DNA of 64,000 nucleotides. Origin: Conus ventricosus. Its lineage: Eukaryota; Mollusca; Gastropoda; Neogastropoda; Conidae. Shown in pieces: positions 33,591 to 42,667 of this stretch; the stretch's first letter is position 1; each line of letters starts with the position of its first letter. Made by a program: the position numbers and the translations under genes. The DNA is taken from positions 1 through 64,000 of the forward strand of contig JAFLJL010014660.1 in assembly GCA_018398815.1 (NCBI GenBank), in the 5' to 3' direction. A model generated the notes under the pieces. That model was not told the origin of the DNA, ran no database searches, and saw nothing but the letters and a program-made list of their open reading frames with translations.

Positions 33591-34888
33591 ATGAACTCCA
33601 GATTACCCCAGATGATTAAAAGAAATGCAGGAAAAGACGAGACGCTGACGACATTACTTTCTGCTGCTAAACAGACTGTCACTGACGTACCAACGGACAA
33701 ACCAACGTACATACTGGAATCTGACATTCTCTACAGGTGTGTACCTGGACAGGAAAACAAACAAGTTGTCGTTCCAAAGCCACTTAGAGAAACAGTGCTA
33801 CACACGGCTCATGATGCATTGTTCGCTGGTCACTGTGGAATCAAAAGAAAATTAAAGAGAGTTCTTGATTCTTTTTATTGGCCAGGTGTCACAAAGGAAG
33901 TAACAGAAAAACTGCCGTTCATGTGACATCTGCCAAAGACATCTCAGAAAGGTCGCGTCCCATGTGCACCTTTGCACAAAATGCCTCTCATTTCCGTTCC
34001 ATTTCGGAAGGTAGCTATTGATCTTGTTGGGCCTTTACCACTGTCTTCTTCCGGACATCGCTATATCTTAACTTTGGTGGATACAGCGACAAGGTATCCA
34101 GAGGCGATTCCACTGAAGAAAATTGATACAGTGTCTGTCGCTGAAGCTTTACTTGCGATTTTTTCCAGAGTGGGTCTTCCAGACGAAATTCTCTCGGATT
34201 GTGGAACGCAATTCATTTCTGATCTCATGAGAGAAATTTACAGACTGTTGTCAATCTCTTCCATTTCAACCACGCCATATCATCCCCAATCGAATGGCAT
34301 GGTTGAACGTTTCAATTGGAACGTTGAAGTCCATGTTGAGAAAGGTTGCAAGGCAGGAACCCCATGAATGGGATCGTTTCATACCGGCTTTGCTTTTCGC
34401 ATACAGGGAAATGCCGAACGAAACGCTGGGATTTTCACCATTCGAGCTTCTTTTCGGACACTCACCAAGGGGACCTTTGGATTTACTGATGACACAATGG
34501 ACGAAAAAGACGGACATACCTGACAGTAAAACTGTTTACCAATACGTTTATGAACTGCATAATCGTTTGAAGGATGCATGTGAGCTTGCTCAACAGTCAG
34601 CTGATAGAAAAAAAAGATGTGTACAAGGTCTTTGCAGACAGAAAAGCAAAGGCACGTTCCTTCAGTGTAGGGGATAAAGTCCTTGTATTACTCACTGATG
34701 AACATAACAAGCTTCGTGTTATGTGGAAGGGTCCTTTTCAGGTGGTCGAAAAAATTTCTGCAGTTAATTATAAGATAAAAATGGCAAACACTGAGAAGGT
34801 ATTCCATGTGAACATGTTGAAGAAGTATGTTGAACGTACAAATGTTGCATCAACCAGTCAGTTGAGTGGATATGTCCTGTGTCAGTAA
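33591..34888 (+). pseudogene. Gmr1-B integrase (HHCC, DDE core, C-terminal module), upstream of RT
   Basis: The zinc-binding part has HTAHDALFAGHCGIKRKLKR (~33800-33860) and a disrupted CC pair near 33925. The core in the 33972-34367 frame has Asp17 (IDLVGPLP, 34020-34022), Asp76 (LSDCGTQF, 34197-34199) and Glu112 (NGMVERFN, 34305-34307), with 35 residues between the last two. After a shift at ~34315 the frame continues with WDRFIPALLFAYREMPNETL and SPFELLFGHSPRGPLDLL to ~34640. A third frame (34574-34888) gives SVGDKVLVLLTDEHNKLRV and MWKGPFQVVEKISAVNYKIK, the GPF/Y module. Three frame changes make it non-functional as written. Confidence 0.9.
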
Positions 34889-35014
34889 CTGATGTCAACA
34901 TGACAGACATTATCAGTGATGAATTTGTACCCAATGTGACGTACAGGGACAGATCAAAGGTGTGAAAAAGCAAATGTAGGAGTGTTAACATCTACCAGTG
35001 CAGATGATGTTGTA

Positions 35015-35550
35015 CCCCTTCCTACTCTGTCTGTCAAAGGTGAAACCTATGATGATGTGATTTTGTCGAATGATTTGTCTTCAAGTCAAACAGAACAGCT
35101 CAAAGAAATTTTGAAAGACTTTCAGGATGTGTTGACAGATACCCAGGTACAGTGACTGGTATTGAACCCCACTAGTATTCAGTTAACTACTGAAATACCA
35201 GTGCGAACCAGACCATACCCCTGCCGTTTGCAAAAAAGAGGTTGTCGAGAGGGAAATCAAAGTAATGCTGGATTTAAAGGTCATAGAACCTTCTACGTCT
35301 CCGTACAGCTCACCAGTTGTATTGGTGGACAAACCTGATGGATCGGTGCGTTTCTGCATCGATTACAGAAAAGTAAATAAGATCACTGTGTTCGATGCCG
35401 AGCCTATCCCAGACATTGAAGAGCTTCTGTGTCAGCTCTCAGAGGGAAATTATTTTGTGAAAGTATACTTGACTAAAGGAATTCCAATTTACCATTGAAC
35501 CAGTGCCTGGAACACAAAATGTCATGGCAGATTTATTGTCACGTGTATGA
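35015..35550 (+). pseudogene. Gmr1-B RT N-terminus joined to the RNase H tail by an internal deletion
   Basis: Starts with LPTLSVKGETYDDVILS and EILKDFQDVLTD, then RT blocks VREIKVMLDLKVIEPSTSPY-like (35220-35300), SSPVVLVDKPDGSVRFCIDY and RKVNKITVFDAEPIPDIEEL, breaking at FVKVYLTKG (~35470). It passes at once to FTIEPVPGTQNVMADLLSRV (35487-35546), the end of RNase H. The palm with its YXDD-type catalytic pair, the thumb and most of RNase H are absent. Copy 2 has the same junction (~60580-60650). So the element cannot self-copy. Confidence 0.88.
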
Positions 35551-36420
35551 ATATTCATGGACAAATATAACTGTCTTCAAGGGAAAGACTATTCCTGTTT
35601 TTGTCTTTCTTGATGATTCGGTGTGATCACATTTGACAGTGCATTGTATGCTATTGACTGTTTAAATCAAGTGGTATTTATGCATAATTTGCTTGTTGAA
35701 GTGACTATATGTTTTACAAGCAAAAACTACTTGATGTTGATGTATTACATATCTATTCTTTGCTTTATTCTTTCGTAAACAATGAAAAATCATCATGTAC
35801 TATTTATGTCTAACTTGCTTGTGAAGATGAATATATATGTATGTGTGATTTAGCAAATTACCCTTTAGAAATGTATATACACATGTTTTGATTGTGCAAT
35901 GAGACAAACCAATTGTTTTCATTTGTCACTGTCAACAATGGAAAGCATGTGACTTTTCAATGGACTATAACATTACATGTGGGAAAAAACTGTTTCAACT
36001 ATGTTTATTTGTTTACATGTCTATTGAGAAACATTTACACTTGGAAATATTCTCATTTTCATGAGGGTTTTGAAAACACAGGATGTGAGACAAAGATCAA
36101 GGGAAAATATGTGCTTCACATCTTAATATATAAACACAATTTGTACTTTGAATTGTTAATATCCCTAGTTGTTTTATCCATGTAATTGTGAAAAAGTATT
36201 TTGTGAGATGTGGTGATCAATTATGAACTTTTTTTTTTTAAAAAGACTGAAAGTTTGAAATATGCTATTTATGGTGGATCATGATGATTGATTCTATACG
36301 TTGATTATTAATTTGGTGAATCATGTGTGATGGTTACACATTTTGAGATTCATGGCTGAAGATGTGTTTAAGTGAGTTGTATATCCTTTAAAAAATTTTT
36401 GGAGAAAATTTTTTCATCCC
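35551..36420. other. Gmr1-B 3' untranslated region
   Basis: AT-rich. The 97-codon frame at 35892-36185 has no motif or family resemblance, and copy 2 does not preserve it. I see no envelope gene. Confidence 0.6.
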
Positions 36421-36431
36421 AGGATGGGGGG
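36421..36431 (+). other. Polypurine tract of Gmr1-B
   Basis: AGGATGGGGGG directly precedes the 3' LTR TGTCATGTG. The same run is at ~61485-61495 in copy 2. Confidence 0.8.
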
Positions 36432-37533
36432 TGTCATGTGACGTAGCCTCACATCAAGGCATGTGACGCTCCATCACATGTAGTTAGTGATATGAATCAT
36501 TTCCCCATGCCACAACGGAAAAGGAAGAATATTCATGTGGCTTGACTAGTGTAGCGGGCGTCCCCAAATAATTGTGAGTATGACTCGGTAAAGAAACAAA
36601 CGTGGTCATTGGGTGAAAGTGACCATGAGAGATAGTTTAACAAGGGCTGGTAAGGTGCTGGTCATTGTGTTTTGAACACTGAGTATGCACTCACTAGGAG
36701 GAGGGAGGAAAGAATCAGTTTTAACCCAGCAGATGGCCTAGAGACTCGAACCTGTCAGGACGTTGGTCCTCTCTGCTGACCAGTCATTACCAGGTGAGCG
36801 ATAGATAGTTGGGGAAAGTACAGGGGAAAACTTAAGGAAAAGAGAAAGAAAGAATTCATATGTTGAATTAAGAAGGTTACTTACACGAACCTTATTCGTG
36901 TTTCAGCCCTTCACCCTGTTACCCTTCGCCCTTCACCCTTCACCTTTCACCCCGTGAGGTGGTTGAAGATGGCCATGGTGTGAGGAACACACCGGTAGGC
37001 AGCCCCAGGAATTAAGGACTCCAGGGAGAGGAGTCGGGAACTCGTCATCTCTCCAGGGACAGGAGAAGACGAGGGAGAGGAGTTGGAACTCATCTCTCCC
37101 GTGACAAGAAGAGTCGAGGGAGAGGAGTCGGAATCATATCTCCAGGACGGGAGAAATCGAGGGGGCGAGATGATGTCTGAGAGAGACAGGGAATCCTGAA
37201 AGGATGAGGCGAGTCGTAATTCGGATGCAGGCATAGCATCAAGGAGTGAAGAATCACTTATTTTCCTGGTCTGGAGTTTGTGGGCCAATTGTTGTGTGAA
37301 GGCCGTGACTTTATGAAGTCTTGAGTGAGTTAGTTTGCCTCTCAGTGGAAAGAGTGCTACATGTATAAAATTTGTTTATAACGTGTTTGATGTGATTTAG
37401 TAAAGTGTTTTCCCGAGGAGGGGGAGAAGAAAAAACATTCGGTAGTGCGCCTTTTGGTTGATTGGAAAGAATTGCGTGTGCGTATGGAGTAAATGCTGTC
37501 ATGAATGCGCGTGTGCAAAGTGACAGTGTGACA
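36432..37533 (+). repeat. 3' LTR of Gmr1-B (1,102 bp)
   Basis: Same ends as the 5' LTR, and followed by CATTC. Differences from the 5' LTR are mostly single-base indels. Confidence 0.92.
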
Positions 37534-37538
37534 CATTC

Positions 37539-37673
37539 TACACAAGCTTAGGGCTAGAACCGCCAGAAGGTCATAGTCCTTTTGATTTTAAGATAGATAA
37601 AAGCAACCATATGTATATAAGAACTAGCAGAGGAAATTTTGTAAGATGTTACTACAAAGTCAGACCCAACTAA
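37539..37673 (+). pseudogene. Acidic Polinton gene, second part
   Basis: 45 codons including the TAA at 37671-37673. It reads in phase with 28857-29075 when Gmr1-B and one CATTC are removed. It contains GLEPPEGHSPFDFKID and a basic C-terminus with TSRGNFVRCYYKVRPN. The acidic N-terminal and basic C-terminal halves are thus now 8.4 kb apart. A copy is at 62596-62730. Confidence 0.75.
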
Positions 37674-37687
37674 GTTTTTAAAACTAA

Positions 37688-38579
37688 GCACAATTAGACA
37701 GAGGATTCCTGTTGCGACCAAAGGCGATAAAAATTTTAAATTTAAGACCTGAGGCTGTTAGTCTTTTACAGAACTTGGGGCAAGAGTTGCCAACACGATC
37801 TGAAATAGAAATGACCCCTTTTCAAGATTTAGGGCCAAGAATAAATGATGCAGCGACAGAAATTGAGACGAGTTTTAATGAGGAAACAGTCAGAAAAACA
37901 TTAGAAACAATTGGCGATTCCCCATTGCCTATGCGTGAAATCCTGGGGCTTAATGATCGTCTAAAGTCAATAAGGGGCGAACTAGAAAACAATTTGGCAA
38001 AACTTGGTGAGCTGGATAGAGAGATAGAAGAAGAAAAAAATAAACTCGCTGATGCAGATGATAACAATTTAGGGCGAGAAGAAAAGGCTAGAATACAGCA
38101 GAAAATACAGGATTTAATGCTACAAAGGGCGGCTAGGTTAGAAGTGCTGTCTACTAACAGAGCGCAGCTAGCATCACAAAAAGCAGAATAAGAGAAACTA
38201 TAAACAGAATACTTTATGAAAACACTACGCTAGCTGAAAGAATGACTCTGTTCAGGGAACAGGGGATTACAATAGTTAGTATGTTAACAGCTGTTGGGTT
38301 TGCTATCTCTACACTCGTTTATGCTTTAACCGGCAGTGCACCAACCGGACCAGTAGCTCCTCCAACGCCTCAGCCTGGTAAAAGTTGGATTAGAAAACAA
38401 TTACATCATCTAGCAAACTTATTATAGAAGTTAGCTGCCAAAGCGCTCGATGCTCTGCCTGGCATAATAGGCAGTGTTGTTAGTTGGGTTTTGTCTACTA
38501 TAGGCAAAGTTGCTGGTTATATGGCTGACCATCTGTGGACGTTAGGGGTACTAGCCGCTGGATTAATTTTAGTGAAATA
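37688..38579 (+). pseudogene. Conserved Polinton protein: coiled-coil plus membrane segments
   Basis: Blocks: an N-terminal region with FQDLGPRINDAATEIETSF (~37820-37880), a coiled-coil (LKSIRGELENNLAKLGELDR and following, ~37955-38130), a hydrophobic segment GITIVSMLTAVGFAISTLVY (~38265-38325), a Pro-rich linker (APTGPVAPPTPQPGKSW), then amphipathic and hydrophobic stretches PGIIGSVVSWVLSTIGKVAG and LWTLGVLAAGLILV to ~38579. A one-base difference at ~38187 breaks the frame here but not in copy 2. A TAG at 38425-38427 is in both copies. The start is unclear: upstream stop at 37685, no ATG until ~37810. I know similar proteins from invertebrate Maverick-like loci; the function is unassigned. 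Confidence 0.7.
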
Positions 38580-39783
38580 AGTATAACTAATCCAGTAAAA
38601 GTTAAAAATAGAACGAGGGCTGTCTTTTCGCTAGTGTGACTGTCAGTGTGAGGCACATTAACAGGTGGAGTGCTTTCTGGGCTGCTTTCTGGCTGTGGAG
38701 CGCTTATAACTGGATCGCTTTCTTCAGGGCTAAGTACTTTTTTAAAAATGGATGGGGCGGGCCTTGCGTTTAAGCCTTGATTGTGCCCTAAGTTTTGGTC
38801 GTCTCCAGCTATAAGGATTTCATTGTTATAATTCTGTATCATGCCAATCTGTAGTCTAAGGTCAGAGGGTAGCATGTATAATCCATGGCCTACAACAAAG
38901 TCAACCTTGACCTAGCATGTGCAAGAACGTCTTGATACCTTTGTATGCTGGCAGGCAAATCAACAGCCGAGTTAATAGCATCTTCTAAATTGGCTAGAAA
39001 TTGTTTTCTGGCATCAAAGCCTGTAGATTGATCTACTATGCTAGACTTAGTCTGTGCTTGTGCTCCTAATAGACACCAAACGTATGTCCTTATGGAGTCA
39101 TTGAGTCTTTGCACTCCTGGCATTGTTAGGCCTTTACTTTCATCTAAGATAAATGTTGCCCAAGCATTAGGATGTTTTGTTCAATTGACCCTAATCGAAC
39201 TTGTTTGTCTGGTTGAAAAGAGGTGTGGCCAGGCCAGTCGTCATAAGTATATTCTCTTTTACACCCCACAAATACAATGTGCCTAACCCATGATTGCGGT
39301 CTAACTTTTGTCTAAAATCAGTTGAAGGATTAATGTTAAATTCGTTGCAGATTCTTTCATATGCATTATTGTCCATTAGGTTTTTAAATGGATTAAACAC
39401 GTTGTCGTTAGGGAGGGGCACTTGTAGTTCATTTAGTATTCGTCTGTACTGGTAATAAACATGAAAGTTATATACTGACCTTACTAAAAGATTGGGGTGG
39501 TTTAAATGGTTTGCATATGAAACACCGCAGCCAGTAGTTGCGCAGTAAATGGCAAAATTTAACTGATTCTGGAAAAAAGCCATAGGACGAGATGACCATG
39601 CTGATGGTACTCTATCATTCTTTATTGGCGGATTTAAATATTTAGTTAGTGGATTTACAAGTCTAACTTGGAAGCCATATGATCCATCTACTGCAATGGT
39701 TAAATTGCTGAAGTCCAAAGATTTGGGTTATAAAACGCTCCTACATTGTAAGTGGCACTTTCGTTATATTTAAAAGGTTCCAT
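38498..39783 (-). pseudogene. Conserved Polinton virion-type protein with C-terminal membrane anchor
   Basis: ATG at 39781-39783 (MEPFKYNESATYNVGAFY). After a one-base shift near 39720 the frame runs VDGSYGFQVRLVNPLTKYLN, QLNFAIYCATTGCGVSYANH and NNAYERICNEFNINPSTDF (to ~39191). After another shift come PGVQRLNDSIRTYVWCLLG, LEDAINSAVDLPASIQRYQD and LPSDLRLQIGMIQNYNNEIL. A Pro/Ser/Glu-rich linker leads to one C-terminal membrane segment TALVLFLTFTGLVILISLKL (~38560-38620). A one-base loss at ~38912 is absent from copy 2. About 420 residues. I recognise the family from invertebrate Polintons but know no function. Placed between capsid-related genes, a structural role is likely. Confidence 0.72.
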
Positions 39784-39910
39784 TTTTTAAATTAGTTTTT
39801 AAACAGTTATAAAAAGGATGTACATCTATATAACCAAGCAAAACGAGCGTTGTTCTTAACGTACCCAATTGACAATAGGCGCGGGAGTTGTAGTATTGCC
39901 CTTAAAGAAA
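39784..39910. promoter_or_regulatory. Divergent promoter region with a TATA-like box
   Basis: 127 bp between the minus-strand anchor protein and the plus-strand penton-like gene. TATAAAAAG lies at 39808-39816, about 95 bp before the ATG at 39911. No transcript data; inferred from position only. Confidence 0.35.
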
Positions 39911-40558
39911 ATGGCCTTTAAAGTAAAATGGGTTAACATATCTGAAGAGGCTCAAAATAACTGGGTTAATGTTAATGACGAACAAGGCAATCAAATAAGC
40001 CATATACAAATACCTGATGGTTATTACAACTTTTGCTTTTTAAAAGAAGTACTTAGCGAATTTGGCATATTGTTAACAATTAACGAGGCAAACCTCAGAA
40101 TTACTATGAATTTTCCACTAGAAGAAAGAAGAGAGTACACTTTTCCTAAAGGCCTAGCTAAAATCTTAGGCTTTCACAGCAGTGACAAAGCTTATAGATT
40201 TAGTACAAGAGAAGGCGTCTATCAATCTGAAGGTAATAAACCATCTGATTTTCTTGTGAACCCAGTGTTATATGTCCATTTACAACAGTTAAAAACAAAT
40301 ACTAATTTGTTTAATGGCTATCCATCTACAGTTCTAAAGGTTTTGCCAGCAACTAGGGCAGGGTTTTGCGATTATCAGCTATATGGTTTTGACGGAAACA
40401 GCCAATTTAAAGAATTAATTGAGGGGTCTATAAATTCATTGGATGTAAAAATAACTAATCAAGACGGAAAGCCAGTTAATTATTCTGATCTATTAATAAC
40501 GCTTGAGGTAGAAGAGCATATTAGAAAAGTAGTAAGGACTCAGTCTCGCGGACGTTAA
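39911..40558 (+). CDS. Minor capsid (penton-like, single jelly-roll) protein
   Basis: 215 residues, the only intact Polinton gene in the window. The start is placed at ATG 39911 (MAFKVKWVNISEEAQNN), preceded by an in-frame but unlikely ATG-less extension. The N-terminal third contains IQIPDGYYNFCFLKEVLSEF; the middle has LAKILGFHSSDKAY; then LYVHLQQLKTNTNLFNGYPS and TVLKVLPATRAGF; and the C-terminus SLDVKITNQDGKPVNYSDLL before a basic tail. This layout (dGyY block, LLGF, vh..l..t.NlfnG.pS) is that of Polinton/adintovirus minor capsid proteins that form the fivefold vertices. It is convergent with nothing and is the last gene before the element's right end. Confidence 0.82.
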   Translation: MAFKVKWVNISEEAQNNWVNVNDEQGNQISHIQIPDGYYNFCFLKEVLSEFGILLTINEANLRITMNFPLEERREYTFPKGLAKILGFHSSDKAYRFSTREGVYQSEGNKPSDFLVNPVLYVHLQQLKTNTNLFNGYPSTVLKVLPATRAGFCDYQLYGFDGNSQFKELIEGSINSLDVKITNQDGKPVNYSDLLITLEVEEHIRKVVRTQSRGR

Positions 40559-40610
40559 TAGCGCGGGAAGTAGACGGGCGTACTGTAAACCCTTAATTTT
40601 ATGTGCCTGG

Positions 40611-40843
40611 AGAGAATGTAAATATGTTGGTTCACAATCACCAAATCCTATTCTGCACGGAAACCCCCGTTTTAATGTGCTAATTACGTCAATTTTAGAG
40701 GTTTTGAGGTGTTAATTTTTTTTGTGAAACAGGTGTTAATTTTGACTAAAACTGATATGAGATGGACGTGATTTGTATGTGAAATAGGGGGTTTTCGTGC
40801 AGAATAACATGGGTGGTCGTGAACGAACATATTTACATTCTCT
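40611..40843. mobile_element. ~230-bp palindromic MITE-like element
   Basis: Left arm 40611-40680 (AGAGAATGTAAATATGTT...) and right arm 40775-40843 are inverted repeats of about 69 bp with roughly 75-80% identity by eye; ~95 bp lies between. There is no coding capacity. Its right arm abuts the TTAGGG-like array. No target duplication is evident. It could alternatively be a fold-back remnant at the Polinton's end. Confidence 0.65.
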
Positions 40844-40845
40844 GT

Positions 40846-42667
40846 AGGGTTAGGGTAACGGTTAAGGTTAGGGTGAGGGTTACGAATAGGTTTATGGTGA
40901 GGGTTAGTGTTAGGGTCAGGGTAATTGATGGTTAGGGTTACGGTTAGGGTGAGGGTTAGGGTTCCATTTAGGCTGAGAGTGAGGGTGAGGGTCACGGTGA
41001 GGTTGGGGTGAGAGTTAAGGTTAGGATTAGGGTAGGATCAGGTTAAGGTTAGTGTTACGGTTAGGGTGAGGGGTTAGGGTTAGGGTTACGTTTAGGGTTA
41101 GTGTGAGGGTTAGGGTTAAGGTTAGGGTGAGGGTTAGGGCTAATGCTAGGGATACGGTTAAGTTTAGGGTGAGGGTTAGGGTTGGGGTTAGAGTTAGGTT
41201 CAGGGATAGGGGCAGGGTTGGGGAGAACATTACGGTTAGGGTGAGGTTGAGGGGTAGGTTTAGGGTGAGGGTTAGAGTTAGGGCGAGGGTTAGGATAAGG
41301 GTTAGGTTAAAGGTGAAGTGAGGGTTAGGGTTCACGTGAGGGTTCGGGTGAGGAGTAGGATGACGGTTACGGTGAGGGTTGTGATTAAGATTACGATTAG
41401 GGTTAGGGTGAAGGTGAGTTTTAGGGTTAGGGTCAGGTTAAGGTTAGAATTAGGGTTAAGGTTAGTGTTACGGTTAGGGTTAGCATGAGGGTTAGGGTTA
41501 CGGTGAGGTTGACGGTGAGAGTTAGGGTGAGGGTTAGGGTTATGGCTACGATTAGGGTTAGGCTTAGGGTAACGGTTAGAGTGAGGGGAGGGTAAGGGTT
41601 ACGGTTAGGGTTACGTTGAGGTTGAGGTTGGGTTGGGTCGGGGTTAGGGAGAACATTAGGGTTGAGGATTAGGGTAAGGGTTAGGGGTTTGGGAGAGCAA
41701 TAAGGTTAGGATTTGGGTGAGGGGTTAGGGTTACGGATAGGGTTAGGGTTAGGGTCAGAATGAGAAGGTTAGATGGAGGGTTTGGGTGAGGGGTACGGTT
41801 AAGGTTAGGGTTAGAGTTGCAGTTACGGTTACGGTTAGGGTTCGGTACAGGGTTAGGGTTTGCATTATGTTTAGGGTTAGGGTTATCGTTAGGGTTACGG
41901 TTAGGGTTACGGTTTAGGGTTCAGTACAGGGTTAGGGTTTGCGTTATGTTTAGGGTGAGGGTGAAGGTTGGCGTTAGGGTTAGGGTTAGGTTTACAATTA
42001 CAGTGAGGGTTAGGGTGTGAGAGTTAGGGTTAGGGTAAGGATGAGGGTTAGGATGATGGTTAACGTTAGGGTAGTGTTAGGGTGAGGGTTAGAGTTAGAG
42101 TTATGGTAACGGTTGGGGTTAGGTCAGGGTTAGGGTGAGGGTAAAGGTTAAGGTTAGGGTTAGGTTGAGGTGAAGTGAGGTTACGGTTAGGGTTAGGGTT
42201 CGGGAGGGTTGGGTGAGAGTAGGGTGAGGGTTATGGTAAGGGTTGTGATTAAATTACGGTTATGGTAAGCGTTAGGGTTACGGTGAGGGTGAGTTTTAGG
42301 GTTAGGGCTAGGGTTAGGGTGAGGATTAGGGTTAAGGTTAAGGTTAGGATAGAGTAGGATTAGGGTTAAGGGTTTGGGTTAGCGTGAGGGTTAGGATTAT
42401 GGTGAGGTTGACGGTGAGAGTTAGGGTGAGGGTTAGGATTAGGCTTAGGGTTACAGTATGATTAGGTTTGGCTTAGGGTGACGGTTAGAATGAGGGAGGG
42501 TGAGGGTTACGGTTGGGTTACGGTGAGGTTAGGGTTAGGGGGTGGGTCTGTGTTAGGTAAGGGTTAGGTTTGGTAGGTTGGTTAGGGTCGGGTTAGGGGG
42601 ACATTAGAGTTGAGATTAGGGTATGGTTAGGTTTGGAGAGCATTAAAGTTAGGGTGAGGGTAAGGTT
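40846..42667. repeat. Degenerate TTAGGG-type (telomere-like) array
   Basis: About 1.8 kb of GTTAGGGTTAGGG, GTGAGGG, GGTTACGG and GGTTAAGG variants, G-rich on the plus strand throughout, running into the gap. Long frames on both strands (VRVRVRV and LTLTLTL) come from the repeat itself and are not genes. Confidence 0.95.

Larger units (their letters stand above)
29076..37533 (+). mobile_element. Gmr1-B: Ty3/Gypsy retrotransposon, integrase before RT, RT core deleted
   Basis: 8,458 bp with ~1.1-kb LTRs (29076-30181 and 36432-37533), a polypurine tract, and a CATTC target duplication. The order is gag (31730-33170), protease (33240-33500), integrase (33591-34888), RT remnant (35080-35550). Most of RT and RNase H is missing. 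It is inserted in a Polinton gene. The LTRs are nearly identical, so insertion was recent. A second copy is at 54520-62590. No envelope-like frame was found between the RT remnant and the 3' LTR. Confidence 0.92.
18190..38943. repeat. Copy 1 of a ~20.5-kb direct duplication
   Basis: This stretch matches 43668-64000 in the same order and orientation, including the LINE 5' part, Gmr1-A 5' LTR with nested solo LTR, GypNA 3' half, Polinton genes, Gmr1-B and the following Polinton genes. The offset is about 25,458 at 18819, 25,474 at 26275, 25,444 at 29076 and 25,053 at 38427. Both copies are cut: copy 2 on the left by the gap, and on the right by the window end. Confidence 0.95.
1..40558. mobile_element. 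Polinton/Maverick (adintovirus-like) DNA transposon, interrupted by LTR elements
   Basis: A self-synthesising DNA transposon with virus-like genes, seen in three pieces: 1-6133, 26276-29075 and 37539-40558. They carry family-B polymerase, retroviral-type integrase, packaging ATPase, major capsid and penton-like genes, the diagnostic Polinton set. The pieces add up to about 12 kb; with the missing polymerase N-terminus this fits the usual 15-20 kb. The gaps are filled by GypNA (6134-26275) and Gmr1-B (29076-37533). Removing Gmr1-B restores an open frame, so the outer pieces belong to one element. Terminal inverted repeats were not found: the left end lies outside the window and the right end is not obvious between 40559 and 40846. 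No adenain-like protease was recognised. Confidence 0.85.

Noticed and set aside
35892..36185. Possible envelope gene in Gmr1-B
   Set aside because: Short, no signal peptide, cysteine pattern or membrane anchor, and not conserved in copy 2.
40559..40846. Polinton terminal inverted repeat
   Set aside because: The only inverted repeat here has both arms within 233 bp; a Polinton terminus would pair with the far end, which is outside the window.
40684..42020. Frames encoding VRVRVRV or LTLTLTL repeats
   Set aside because: Translation of TTAGGG-type repeats; no codon structure or domain.
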